Origin: Siniperca chuatsi
Taxonomy: Eukaryota; Chordata; Actinopteri; Centrarchiformes; Sinipercidae
Direction of reading: 5' to 3'
NCBI RefSeq assembly: GCF_020085105.1
Contig: NC_058055.1
Span: 13,283,822 to 13,347,821 of the forward strand
DNA: 64,000 nucleotides
Position 1 is the first letter of the stretch, and each line of letters begins with the position of its first letter. Below the pieces are notes generated by a model. That model made no database searches. It was not told where the DNA came from and saw nothing but the letters and a program-made list of their open reading frames with translations. Shown here one piece after another: positions 1-12,000 of this stretch. Both the position numbers and the translations under genes were made by a program.

Positions 1-149
1 GAAATAGAGCAATATTAAAATTATTCTTTTTAAATACTATATTTTCAATAGACAAATATTAGTTTTGTTGCAGAATAATGTCCTGCAGTATATATTTTGT
101 TTCTTGTTACATTTGTTTGTTTTTAAGAGAAAATGATTGAATAAAATAT

Positions 150-271
150 TGAAATATTAATGAGACAAGTTTTTGATATTTATTTTGGGTAAATTAAATG
201 TTATATTAAATCGAGTAATAAAAAAATATCTTTAGAATAATCGATAAATTAGTCGTTAGGTGCAGCCCTAC
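150..271. repeat. End of a hAT-like MITE in a CCT8 intron
   Basis: AT-rich sequence full of ATCGAT/TAATCGA words ends in a GTGCAGCCCTA terminus. This is the terminus of a short non-autonomous element that I recognise as very common in percomorph genomes. Related copies lie near 7945-8268 and 55967-56303. The outer (left) boundary is not clear. Confidence 0.5.
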
Positions 272-813
272 CAACGTACATGGTTACCACAGCAACCCAT
301 GCAGATCCGTTGGTGATGTCAGGACAAACAAATCTGATTCTTGCAAATGATAGTGTGGACAGTCTGTATTAAAGATCTGATTAGAGAAACAAATCTGATT
401 TGCCTGCAGTCTGAACAAAACCTAAATATCTTCTGTGAAAAAAGCTCATAATATTGGGAATGGAGTTCTTTAGTGACTAAATCATGTAGATAAAAAAAAA
501 AAAAACCCCAGAACATTTTCAAACAAATCATATCATTCTTTGTCTAAATCCTGAAAAGTAGCTTACAAATATGATCTAGGTAATATATTAATACTTTTTT
601 GCAATTAGTTTTACAAAGAACACTTAAAAAATTCAGATCATATAGCCGAATATTTTAGGCCAAATGTGAAATGTGTCATATGTGAAACTTAACTGACCCA
701 AACTTAATAGGAGACCTGAGTATGTTAAGAGCATCAAATTTAAGCTTCATTCATTTTAGTTCTTGTTGATCATATTTCTTAAAACATTAAAGAGAGACTG
801 AAGTATTCATTAC

Positions 814-2814
814 CTTGGTCTCTGTCACTGTACAGTCAAAGGGGCAGGAGAAGACAGCGATCTTGGCGTCTTTAACTGATGAGACGTCTCCCTCTGCCTC
901 CTTCTTAAAAACCATGCCATGTAGCATGGAGGATGATGTCACCCCACAACCCTGAAAACACAGCAGACATTAAGTTAGAGGCAAACAACACACACACACA
1001 CACACAGAGGCAATCATATTCAATGGATAATGCTGCTTACCAAAATCTTGCATACTCTGACGTTATCAACATTAAAATTGCCAGACTGTGGGAAGATGGA
1101 CACTGTAGCACAAACCAGTAAAGAAAAGAAAGTCAGAGAAATACAAAATTAATACCATCATCAAGTAAAATAGTTTTTGACAACTGTTTGCCCTATGTTG
1201 GTTTAGGTAGTCTGGATCGCTGACTCACCACAAGCCTGTGCGATAAGGTTGGCGAGGAAGTCTTCGTTGCCGTACTGTTTACTGATGACTGCTGTACGGA
1301 TGAGAGACGTCGCCTCATTAATATCATGGAGGTTCTTGGCTGAGGAGCATACGCAGTCTGGCAGGATCTCCAGAGTCTTTTTACATGCTTTGTCATAGCC
1401 TTCAATCACCTGTGGCAAAGAGGAAAGGGGACACTGAGCAAACACAGCGATTCAATTCTTTGGCATGTATGTACACGACATTTGTGTTTTTTTCTAGGAG
1501 TGTAACACTTGACATTACTCAAAGTACCAACAAGAAAATGATGATCAGCGACTACATTTGTTTACCTCTGACACAGACAGGCCCATCCTGAGCAGCTCTT
1601 CAGCCAGCTCCAACAGAGCTCCAGCAAACACCAGGACAAAGTTTGTACCGTCTCCAACCTCCTGTTCTTGCATGTGGGATGCCATCACAATCATTTTGGC
1701 TGCTGGGTGCTGCACCTATAAAACAAAATGATATTCACGAAAACAGTTAAATTCCCTCATTTAATAATAATAATTCCTGTATGCAGTATGTTGCACAAGA
1801 TTGTAAGGTTTCCTCACCTCAAGCTCTCTGAGAATCGTTGCAGCGTCATTGGTGACAAACAGTTTCTCCAAGTGGTTGATGACCATTTTGTTCATACCTG
1901 AAAGGCAACAATGTCATAGTTGAGCCAGCACTGATTTTGTGATGAGAAGTCAAAGCACAAACAAAGACTTAATACAAATATATCTTATTGTAGGAGGTGA
2001 GTGCTTACCGTTTGGTCCATAGGCGGTGCGTGTGGTCTGAGAGAGCTCCTTACAGGCTTTGATGTTACGATAGACTGCCTCTTCAAGCCCTGAATAGTGC
2101 TGAATCAGAAAACAACATAATAACCGAGAGAGGTGCATTACATTTCATTAGTGTCCATGTCAGACAAATACTTATTGGTATTCTGCCTACTAACTAATGG
2201 AAAGCAAATGGTATCAAAAGATTTTAAATGGATTTCTAAGCACCATCCTGGAAAAATGAGCTGTAATCAATATTATTGTAGACAATAAGCTGGGCAAACG
2301 ATTTGCATCGGCAGCGACAACATCACCAACAGATGTAAGATGAGTTAAAGCATTTAGCTAAGCTAACCCAAAACAGGAAGCATCAGCATCTCTGAGCAGG
2401 CAGGCACAGCCGGGATGACAATCAGAGCCTCAGCTCTGACAGTTAGCTAAACGCTAACTGGGTGTGACTGCTGTCCAGCAGTCAGTTATCACTGCAGCTA
2501 CAACACTGCAGACATATACAGAATGTTAAAGTGCTAGAAGGGGCAGTGAAAACACGCAGAAACTAACGTTAGCCTTTTATCCATCACAACAGCCCCGGGT
2601 CCAGCAGCTCCGAGCGGCCTGGCTGCCTTCTAGAACTCTCCCACATGACTGTGAGTGAGCGTGCTAACTCAGGGGCTAACGCTAGCTAGCATGCTAATTC
2701 ACAAGCAGACACTCAAAGCTACCCATCTACTCCTGCACACTGATTTAACCTCACCTTGGCGCCATCCTTCAACATTTGGGCAAAGCCCGGAGCTTTGGGA
2801 ACGTGGAGGGCCAT
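814..2814 (-). CDS. cct8: CCT8, T-complex protein 1 subunit theta (5' seven exons; gene runs off the window)
   Basis: This is the theta subunit of the cytosolic TRiC/CCT chaperonin, an ATP-driven double ring that folds actin, tubulin and other proteins. Coding exons on the minus strand are 2814-2755, 2099-2009, 1897-1818, 1715-1566, 1409-1229, 1102-1041 and 951-814. All have GT/AG borders and the phases match, giving 254 residues, close to the N-terminal half of the about 548-residue family protein. The protein starts MALHVPKAPGFAQMLKDGAK, which matches vertebrate CCT8 almost residue for residue. The nucleotide-binding GDGTN motif falls at about residues 98-102, and NDAATIL lies upstream in the equatorial domain. 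The last exon seen enters the intermediate/apical part (…CPFD…TETK) and ends with an intact donor at 813. No further exon lies in 1-800, so the remaining exons are outside. I see no break in the reading frame. Confidence 0.96.
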
Positions 2815-3296
2815 TTTCCAATGTTTAGCTGCCCCGGTATCCTAGAGAAGGTAGCCGCGGCGTGGATTCAACTCTGGGTACAAAGCCGGAGAGACAGAGG
2901 AGGAGCAATTTCAGCGAGGCGTGGGGCTAAAGACGGGTAACAACAAGGGACAAACTGAACTATTCTCGTTTCACTTGCAGTGTCATGACACACGGCCGTT
3001 GCCTTTATGGGTTGTATGGCTATATCAAAACAGAGGTCACCAGAAATGTTAGACTTACATAATTTATATACTTCAGAGCCTTTACTTAAATAAATGTGAA
3101 TGTAAAATAAATAAAACGACCGTGTAATTATATATCGGCCGTAGAGATGTTTCATGTAGGAACTATTGATAGAAAGAAAGTATAAATATTTCCTACATGA
3201 AACTGCGCACAACAAATCTGTGGATTATCTCGAGTAACCGGGTCATGATTTCTGGAAAAAGACATTGCTGTTGAGTTTTTCTAATGTATTTTTTAA

Positions 3297-3316
3297 TGTT
3301 TTTTTTTTTTTTTTTT
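3297..3316 (+). repeat. Poly-T tract
   Basis: A long run of T lies upstream of CCT8. It borders the repeat that follows and may be the A-tail of a minus-strand insertion. Confidence 0.6.
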
Positions 3317-3501
3317 GCGCTTTAAGCGCCACAAGCCGAGTGCCATATAGTCCCATTAGATTAAAAAAATGCATACATCTCTACGGCTCATGTCGCCAAA
3401 ACTCGGCAACTCACACCAAAACAATTTAGATGGATAAATAGCACTACAGGTAAGAGGAAAAATATGTATTTTTGATTTTGGGGCGAACAGTCCCTTTAAA
3501 A
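3317..3501. repeat. Dispersed teleost repeat fragment
   Basis: The segment ends in TTTGATTTTGGGGCGAACAG followed by TCCCTTTAA. This is the terminus of a dispersed element that I recognise from many percomorph introns. The class is not certain. Confidence 0.4.
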
Positions 3502-3507
3502 CCGTAC

Positions 3508-3735
3508 TAAAAGTACATGAGTTAAATCTTCAAAATACAGTAATTAAAGTATCAAAAGTAAAAATACTCATTATGGAGAATGGACCCAGTCAGAGTGTTA
3601 GATTATATGTATATTACTGTATGTATATATCTGAAATGTAACTATAGCTGTAGTGTAGTAAAAAGCAAATGGAAATACTCAAGTAAAGTACATGTACCTC
3701 AGAATTTCTCATTCAGTGCTTGGGAAAATATACTT
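3508..3735 (+). repeat. Dispersed repeat of the AAGTAAAAGTACTC family
   Basis: Words such as AAAGTAAAAATACTCATTAT and GGAAATACTCAAGTAAAGTA mark a degraded copy of a very abundant percomorph repeat. Its other end, as an inverted fragment, is at about 18424-18496. The short ORF across it is not a gene. Confidence 0.5.
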
Positions 3736-3784
3736 TCCACAATTGGATATAACATTACAATATTCAATATATTGTAGTGTGAGT

Positions 3785-5364
3785 AATATTTTTCAAATAC
3801 ACTTTTATTGACCAGCTTTCTTTACACACAGATAACATTTCAGTCATCACTCAGTTTAAAAGTTATGTGTAGCCAAAGGTTGTGTTGTAAATGTATCTAT
3901 TGGAATTCAAACAATAAGTGGCAGACATGGGAACAGTAATAACCAGACAAATTAGAAGAAAAAGCAAAGAGCCTATATAATCCCACTATCATATTATTTC
4001 ACAAAATTCCTAAATCTACACTTGACTCATATTTGTATGATTCTGTGAAATATTGCAATGTCATGTGCTGAGGATCTGGTTCTAGCAGTATAATATGGAC
4101 AAACATACTGATTATCACTAATAACAACCTTCCAGAGCATTTAATTTGAGACAATGTATACACCTTACAATAGCAAGAGTGACATTAGCAATCATGTTAA
4201 CAGGAAGGTATTCTTTTGTGTTACAAACAGCCCATATTACAGTTACCATGTGTTGCAATAATAACAAAAAAAAAAGACAATGCTTCTGGGTTGTTGAAGC
4301 TTACAGGTTTTATTACAATTTTTGTTCACATTTAGGTACGATGTCTCCCCTTTTCTCATTACGGCAGAAAAGGGGGTACAAATACATTGAAATGGCAGAC
4401 AGAAGAATATTTTGCTTAATTTGATGCTGCTTGTTTGACAGTCACTATGCTAATAACTTGCTGGATATGGCTTTATAACATAATAGTTGTCATCAGGTAA
4501 TGAGTCGTTACATCTTCCCCCATCACATTATCAAATGATTTATGAGAACAGTATTGGTGCATGAATCATCCACAGGCCATTAAGAAACATATGAAAAAAA
4601 AAAAAAAAAAAAAAAATCCCATGAAAATCCCGCCTAAGCTATATATAAAAAAGTCCCCTTTCACAGAAAATACACTTTACAATTTGGCATTATTAAATGA
4701 CATTTAAAAACTCATAACATATGTTAGTAACCTTATTGCATACATATAAAATACAGGAAAACGCATCTTCCCTCTGTCAGTAAATTTAGTGTTAGTTCTG
4801 CTGATACAATTTTGCATTCTCATGCAGCGTTTCTTTTAAAGTCAATTTCAGAAAACAGCAAAAAGTTTCTATGCAGAGAGTGAGAATACAAACTACAATA
4901 TTAGTATATTGAAAATATAACTAAGACATTTGGTTGTAGCAGCTATGACAGGTACACACACCACAATACAAAAATCCCTTTGGTAGCTACATTAAGGATA
5001 TTTTACCCACTAGCTAACCTGAGACGTGTAAACACACAAGAAATACTTGATGTTGCCAATTACACATTATAGATAAAATAAGAAGACAAGCTGCCATGTA
5101 ACAGTCTCCCAGTATCATGACAACACTACATGTAAATGTAACAGTGATACCTCAGTAATGATAAATGTGAAACATGGCTACAAAAGGTCCTGTGTTTTAC
5201 ATGTTCAGTTGGGTTTGCGAATAGTGTTCACAGCTGTGTGGGCCCAACCTCCCACTGTGTTTGAGAGGTGCGTGGCTCGACGTGTGAGGTTTGAGCGGCT
5301 GAGTTTACCGCTGGGGTCCAACTTTCTCATTATCACTCCTCCTGAACTTTCCCTTGTACTGGTT
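3785..5364 (-). other. pimreg: PIMREG terminal exon, mostly or wholly 3' untranslated
   Basis: A good acceptor (CTCTCTCTGCAG) at 5365-5366 begins an exon that can run to the AATAAA at 3804-3809. Its first 57 bases are open in one frame (NQYKGKFRRSD… then TAA at 5305-5307). That frame is not the one reached from the upstream exons, which already stop at 6123-6125, so I treat it as untranslated. The rest is AT-rich and has poly-A stretches, including one near 4593-4615. I see no other gene in it. Confidence 0.45.
3804..3809 (-). terminator. pimreg: Polyadenylation signal for PIMREG
   Basis: AATAAA on the minus strand sits in a context typical of a 3' end (GGTCAATAAAAGTG). It would end the transcript near 3785 and give PIMREG a 3' untranslated region of about 1.6 kb. 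The assignment to PIMREG is by position only. Confidence 0.5.
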
Positions 5365-5574
5365 CTGCAGAGAGAGGGAGAACAACAATTACTGCAGTGG
5401 GGATAAACAGAGGGAGAGCGAGTAATGACCGTGTCCCAGTTTTAAGACCGGATTAATGCCAATGAGAAATGGAAAATAGAACCAAATTAATCATGAATTT
5501 TCTTCTCTCCTCTTTATAGTTTCATCTAAAAAAATGTAACTGTTTAAATTGTCTGCTCTCTCTCTCTCTTTTTT

Positions 5575-5645
5575 TTTTTAAAGTTATGTTAAGGACTTTG
5601 AGCTGCACTATGGTTATGAAAAGGTGCTTGTTATTATTATTTTCA
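5575..5645 (+). repeat. SINE/LINE-tail-like fragment
   Basis: The pattern ACTTTGAGCTGCA…ATGAAAAGGTGCTTGTTATTATTA resembles the tail of a common fish retroposon that normally reads AAAGCACTTTG…GTGCTATATAAATAAA. Similar tails lie near 16955-17005 and 60655-60720. Confidence 0.4.
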
Positions 5646-6122
5646 AAATGAGAAGATGAAAGCAGTTGTTGACCTATCAGGAGAGAGTGTTTCTCAATTT
5701 TAAAAACATTTATCAGAAGTAAATTTATGACCTCAAATTTGTTAACATAATTCCAAGTTTTTAAAAAAAGACATTTCTGAGACTTGCGAAGTAGAAAGTA
5801 TGAGAACTGATAAGGCGACAGAGAACGAGTCAATATGTAAAGCAAAGGGTAGTGGAGGAGGGAAGTGTGAGTCTGATAGAGAAGAAGAGCATCCTGTGCT
5901 TGGACAATGCAAGTTATTCATCAGTCATAAAAGAGCAGGTTTTCATTCAGGTCAGAGACTCACAATTTCATATGATTAGTAGTCCATGCATTGAAATACA
6001 GACACCTGGCTAGCTCTGCCATGCGCTTTCATGTCACAAAATTAGTTACACTCAGAGCATGTTTTCACAACTCATCTTGTTTTAGAAGCATAATTTTTTG
6101 ATATTTGGATTTACCTTCTCCT

Positions 6123-7794
6123 CTACTCCACAATTACGGAATAGTCGAATTGCCTGTTGTAGGAGGAAAACAAACTTGAGTTTAAATTCCCAAAAGGACG
6201 AGCTTTTCATACAGTGAGGAAAGCAGTTGGCTGCATGTAATGCACACTGATAATAGACATGGTCATCACTGTCCACGTGCCATTCTGCTTGTCAGTGTAT
6301 CTCATTCCACGATTCGACATTTTGAATGTCAACACAGGAAGTGATGCAAATATACTCCAGGCTCTCTCAAGTGCATTTTTGTCCCCCTGCTGTCTCCCCC
6401 TTACTCCCTCCTCATCTGAATACCAGAAACACAGAGCCAGTTTCAAACTGACCCGGGAAGAATGTGTGTCGGGGGAGGGGAAAGAGGTCTGGGGCCCCTC
6501 AAGCTGCGCTACAGACTGGGATTCTTTGGGTGGGAGGGTGAAGAGGGCAGTTATGTGGTTTCCTCTATGCAGAATATGTATGAATAAAGGGAAATGGACT
6601 GATGGCTTCCTCAAACACACACACCACTCTCATTCACCTACAGCATACACATGTTTTCATTCACACATATAGAAATAGTTGAACAGTATTTCACCCACAA
6701 CTAGAAAAAAAACGAATAAAACACTCAATTTACTACACGCCTAGTGATCAATATATTTAACTCAAAATGAAGATGCTTTACCTGTCGTCTCTGCCAATTA
6801 TGTCATCAAAGGCTTTGGACAGGTGTTTGAGCCTCTTTAGTCCACTGGACACTGACTCCAAATCTCGGTCAAACTTTCTGTTATAGCAGAGAAACAAACA
6901 CAAAAATAAAAGTCTAAAAATAAAATCTGAAAAACATCTGGACCAACTAATAAAGCCACAGGTATATCAACTGTATCATGAATGCAACTGTGCATGTGTT
7001 TATGAAGCTCTGAATGATAGAAGACTCACAGTCTCTGGTTCTGTGTGTTGGGGGAGGCAAAGGGACTTCGTAATGCAGCCATGCGGACCAGCTGCCTCCT
7101 GCCTCCTCTTGTTTTCACCCCCCGTACGCCACCCTCGGGAGTCCTTCTTCCTCTAGAGCCTGGGGTACGTCCGGGTGTGGCTGCTGATCTGGGGGTGCGT
7201 CTGGGTGTTGCAGCTCGGCCAGGCGTATGTCTTGGGGTGCGAGAAGTTGACGCACCAGCTTCTTCCCCATCACATGTCTGACCCGGGGTCGCTACCAAAC
7301 ACTCCTCACGTGCAAACTCTCTAGTCCTCTGCAGCCTCTGGGTTAAGGGCGAGTAGGACACAAGGGAAGAGAGAGATGATGAGGAGGGAACAAATAAGCA
7401 CACATATTACTTGATTATCATACATTTTCACACACAAAATCACTTGGCAGATCCAGCCAAAGTAAAACCATCCCAAATTATCTACCTGATACACTCCAGT
7501 GATGGAGTTCCGAGCATTGCGAGTGAGTTTGCGGACTGTGTTGGGTTTTGGTTGCTCCTTCAGGGTTTCCCAAGTTGGATTCTCTGGGAGGGAGTTGGTC
7601 TGAACAGAACGTAACGGGAGCCGCTTGCGCAAAGACATTCGCAGAGAGTTTAGTGAAGACGAGGAGCGAAGCTTGCGGAAACGATCGGGGGCTTCTGGGG
7701 AGCTCTCTGTCCCGTCAGACTCATCCAGGACTGTATGTGCCCGCCAGACTCCCACCACAGCCCTACCAACTCCATCCATCACTGAAGAGGCCAT
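6123..7794 (-). CDS. pimreg: PIMREG (FAM64A/CATS), mitotic PICALM-interacting regulator
   Basis: PIMREG is a nuclear protein expressed in G2/M that interacts with PICALM and takes part in the metaphase-anaphase transition. Coding exons are 7794-7486, 7337-7030, 6877-6782 and 6153-6123, all with GT/AG borders and matching phase, giving about 247 residues (human 238). The N-terminal block LRKRLPLRSV aligns with human QRRLPLRAV, and NARNSITGVYQ aligns with ARSAKSALGAVSQ. The C-terminal block LVRMAALRSPFASPN…LESVSSGLKRLKHLSKAFDD matches human EAAFRSPYSST…LEPVGAGIQHLQKLSQELDE. The tail DDRQFDYSVIVE fits human SDRQGFILKDVYASP. The middle exon carries a Thr-Pro-rich repeat absent from the human protein. 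The ATG is 15 bases inside its exon, after a clean acceptor at 7810-7811. The C-terminus is the least certain part because the 39-base fourth exon is followed by a further spliced exon. Confidence 0.85.
7095..7235 (-). repeat. pimreg: Thr-Pro-rich coding tandem repeat inside PIMREG
   Basis: A unit of about 36 bases (12 residues) is repeated roughly two to three times, giving TPGRAATPRRTP followed by TPRSAATPGRTP. The stretch holds about eight Thr-Pro dipeptides, and several fit the full cyclin-dependent kinase consensus T-P-x-R/K. Confidence 0.75.
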
Positions 7795-7944
7795 GACGAC
7801 TGAGCTTACCTGCAAGAGGGGAGTGGAGGGATAACAGAGCAGCAGAGTATGTATAATAATAATAATACAAAAATATATTTTTAATAGCAGGTTTAAAACA
7901 AATGTTTCAAGTGCTTTACAGTGCTTTAAGTGTGAGGAAAATAA

Positions 7945-8268
7945 ATAGTGCTGGACAATGATTTCAGTCAAACTTTCTGCTGCAGCCGATAAGTAGTCTG
8001 CAACAATTTAGATAGATAATCAGTTAATTATTTGAGCCATTTATTAAGCAAACAAACTTTTTCAAATGTCAGAATTTGCTGCTTTTCTTTTTATGATTGT
8101 AAATTGAATGTCTTTGAGTTTTGGACTGCTGGTTAGACAAAACAAGCGATTTGAAAACATCACATTTAGCCCATAGACATTTTGATGGGCCCTTTTAAAA
8201 ATACTTTTGGACATTTTATGAATCTATAGATTAATCAGTGATGGCAATAATTGTTAGTTGCAGCCGTA
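7945..8268. repeat. hAT-like MITE, degraded copy
   Basis: The segment begins GTGCTGGACAATGATTTCAG and ends TAATTGTTAGTTGCAGCCGT. The internal order (AATTTGCTGCTTTTC, AATTGAATGTCTTTGAGTTTT, GGTTAGACAAAACAAG) is shared with the copy at 55967-56303. It lies in the first PIMREG intron. Confidence 0.6.
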
Positions 8269-8988
8269 AATAAGTCAGATAACCCCAACACAAGACACAA
8301 TTAAAATGAAATAAAAATTACTTTAAAAAAATATTCAAAAACAAACAAGGTAATAATATAATTCTACACTACCTACATTAGGTGAATTAGAAGTAAATAA
8401 GAGGAATATCAAGATATTAAAGACAGATAAAAAAAACTCTTAATCTTGAGCTAATTTAACGTTAAGTGTAACAGGTAGCCAATTTTAAGAAATGACTTCA
8501 CAATAACCTGTTACCGGCCAAAATTGCGAAACAAAGGAAAGGGAAATGAAGGCGAATATGACCCGCAACAACCCGAACACCCAGGCAGCAGTTAATCGAG
8601 TTAGTGAAAGTTCCGTGGCTTTGTTTGATCAGGATTTCTTGCTTTGCAGGCTGCCCTGCCCTGTTTAACTTCTAAGTAACGTTATGTCTTCATCCAAAAC
8701 ACAGCCAGAAGAGCAAATAGCAGTGATTGATCGCTTATGCGCCAAATGGGAACGATAATGAAGTTAGAACTTCACACTCTTAACAATGAAACGTCTTCAA
8801 GTAGTGATTATCATTAACGAACAACAGAAAACGGGCTGTGCTCGTGAAGGCACCGTTAGCTCATTTGCAGCAACAGCGTTAGCTAACGTTAATGCCTCAG
8901 TTTAAACTAAAATTAAGTCTACGTTAAATACCTTGGAAAAGACCAAAGAAGACTAGTTATCCAACCGTCTACCGTACCGCTAGCTCAC

Positions 8989-9050
8989 CTGAAAGTATCA
9001 CTTGTGATAATCTGTCTGTCCTCTCTACTTCAGCTGCCTGTTGCTGTGGT
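8989..9050 (-). other. pimreg: PIMREG 5' untranslated first exon
   Basis: A strong donor (CTTTCAG|GTGAGC on the minus strand) at 8983-8988 lies upstream of the coding exon, whose acceptor is at 7810-7811. The transcription start is placed only roughly, just downstream of the E2F/CHR-like element at 9066-9079. Confidence 0.5.
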
Positions 9051-9065
9051 TTCTTTCTTTCACTG

Positions 9066-9079
9066 TTTGAATTTGGCGG
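9066..9079 (-). promoter_or_regulatory. Putative CDE/CHR- or E2F-like cell-cycle element upstream of PIMREG
   Basis: In gene orientation the sequence is CCGCC-AAA-TTCAAA. On the plus strand it reads TTTGAA-TTT-GGCGG, so it holds both an E2F-type TTTGGCGG and a CHR-type TTTGAA. Human PIMREG is a G2/M gene of the type bound by DREAM and MuvB-FOXM1, so the position fits. The spacing is 3 nt rather than the classic 4, and the CHR is inverted relative to the gene. Confidence 0.45.
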
Positions 9080-9099
9080 TGGACCGCAGACTGCACGCG

Positions 9100-12000
9100 G
9101 ATACACATCACCGCGCCCTTCACGCAAATCCCCACGAATGACGTAAGACGTTACGTCTCGGCGTACAGGTCATAGTGAGCTGCTGAAATGTGCTTGAAAT
9201 TTAAATAAAAAATGTAGGCTTTTGAAAATATAAATTGGAAATGAATTTGGTACTTTGATAATAAACAGTTGACCCCAACCAAGTCAGAGAAGTATATTTT
9301 TTTCTTCTGAATTCTATGGATTTTTTGTGATGTAGGCCTTTTTTCACAGCAGACATTTTTACTTGTCATAGTAAGAAAAGCACAGGTGTTACTAATAACA
9401 TTAACAATGGCTCCGTTCTATACATGTGTCCAAGTGAGCCATATCAGTATGACAGTGAGCCAGCAGGCACAATAACAGGACCCTGAAACTGAAGCAGCTA
9501 AATGGATTTCAGCCATCATTCATTTGATTATTTACACCTGTGCTTTTCGTACTGTGACATGTGAACAATATGTCCTCTGTGAAAAGGGCACAGAAACTAC
9601 TATGTATTTATTTTATGAATGTATAGTATGACACTTTTGTGTGACACTTTTTTGGACTGATGTTGAACAGGCTGTGTGGAGGATTCATTTACAGAAAAGA
9701 GAAGTGTTATTTTCTTATAAAAAAAGATGCTGACCATGATTAAAAAAAAATCTTCTTATTTTGAATGCCACGTTTTCTATCCATAAATGGAAATGGTCAT
9801 GAAGAAAACCAACATTTATCAGTTCAAGACTACGGCTAATGGCTAATTACGCTGTCATATTAAATTTGTTCTCTTCTATACTCTTAACAGTTGAAAAATG
9901 TAGATTCCTCTTCGTTTGCAGATTAATTGCATACATTTCTGTACAGATAAAAATCCCTGCAGATTATCATTACACATCATCATCACAATGTAACAACCTT
10001 TCTGAAATATCTCTCCAACATACATTACACGTACAGTACAGTTTAATACACGCTAATTTAGATTATATTCCAGTGAAACTCATTTCTACCACGAGTTACA
10101 GTTCTTTCAGCTACCAATCCAATACAACAGGCCAGCAATAAAGCCTATCTTTGTGAGGTTTATAATGTTCAGTTTTTATTGACTTAGCGTGAGATAGACT
10201 TTGATTCAACTTGGTAAGTTTTGAGGCCAGTTAGTGGTGTTGTTGTATAGCATAATTGTATATTGAGAGGTGTTTCTAATATTTTGTCTACCCCATTTAC
10301 ACACAGCAGGAAGACAGCAATCTTAACCTTTACCTTGTTGCTTCTTTTATTCCAAAATACATTATAATGTAATGTAATGTAATTCTCCCTTGAAATATAT
10401 ATTCTAAATCTCAATGGAAATACCTGGTTAAATGTTGGATTAACAAATACCTGATGAATACACAATCTGTCCTGTTGGACTGTGCAACATATTGACATCG
10501 ACAGGAGGACACAGACAACAGGTCACTAAATACTGATGCTAATTTGCCATTTGTCAAATGGCGAATGTGAGGCTTGTATTTTTCTCACCTTAATATTTCA
10601 TTCTGTGTCTTTACACAAAAATGTTATATCATGGACAGGAAGTGTTTTAAAGTAAAATGGCCAGCAGATGTCACTACAGACCTGTATGTGAAATGCTTTC
10701 AAGCACCAGTGCTTTGAGATCTTTGTCATGTCCACCAGTGTTTCCACTTTTCTTTAAATTTTAATCTGTTTACTCTTCTGTTGTTTGTTGTCTGAACATG
10801 TGTTTTGCAAAAACTATTTTTGACATTTTAATTACACAAAACGGTGCTAAATAGATGCAATAGGTACAGCTCCATGCCTGCACAGTGAATTTAGTCATTG
10901 GAGAATGATCAAGACTGCAATTCTTGTCTTCTTTGGTGTGAATGTAGAATAGACTTGTAATTGGCACATATGATACTTTGTAGTTGAGAGAGGTCTGTCT
11001 TTTCAGAGCTCTTTTAAAACATGGGTTTTGTAGCTGACAGTCACCTCTCAGAATTTCCCAACAGGGATCAATTAGACTTTACATTATTAATATTTACAAA
11101 CCTTTGGACACAGTCCTAACTGAAAAGCCAGACACAGAAAGCGACTAAATAATTGAATTCTTGACTATAGATTCAAAGCTGCAGGCATAACCAAGCAGCT
11201 TCTTTCGCAATAAAACCCTTCACTTAAACAATAAGCTTGTCTTCGTTCTATAAATTTGATAACCACTCTGCTGCTCTGATCTCACACCTGTGCAATCTTG
11301 TCAAACGTGCTGTCAGCCTCGTTTGGTATTGCACTGTTTTATGTGATCCTGTTAAGTGTTTCTTTATTGGTAAGAACACAAAGATCTAGACCTTGACCTT
11401 CATGACATAGTAGTCCCTGCCTTTTTCTTTCATTAAGAGTAAATGTATAACATGATTGTATTGTTGAGTCAGGAGTTAAAGTTCAGTGCAAATGTGGACA
11501 CTAAAGACCAAGATTTCGACTCTGAGTCAGTCCCTTGATGAACCTTGTTTTAACTGTTTGACAGATATGTCTCTGAAACCTACACCTACTTTTACATCGG
11601 AAGGTCTAAAAAACAGTGTATGTCTGCATTATACAAGTTGTTAAAAGTAGAACATTATCACATTGTTTTTAGCCAGCTACGTGGACACGCAACTGGACAT
11701 GCTATGTGCATTTATAACACATTAGCAATAAGAAAATGGTAGTGTCAACTATGTATGTAAAACTGCCAATATATAAATATGTACTGACTGTATTAAAAAA
11801 ATGTGTTACAAATCATCTTAAATTTTTAAAAAATCAAACCATAGATGTTTCACAATGCAGCTGTTCTTAAGAACTATAATAACACCATGTTTTATGTACA
11901 TTTCTGCGATGTGTTGGAAAGAGGAGCTCCATTGACTACATTAATCCACTGCCCCCTCACCCTAACCTAAACCAAATTCTGACTTCAAATGTACAATTGA

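Noticed and set aside
4146-4424. 92-codon ORF on the plus strand
   Set aside because: It lies in the proposed PIMREG 3' untranslated region, shows no family signature and is interrupted by an A-run.
6259-6672. Two overlapping 137-codon ORFs on opposite strands
   Set aside because: They mirror each other within a PIMREG intron, with no splice context and no recognisable protein.
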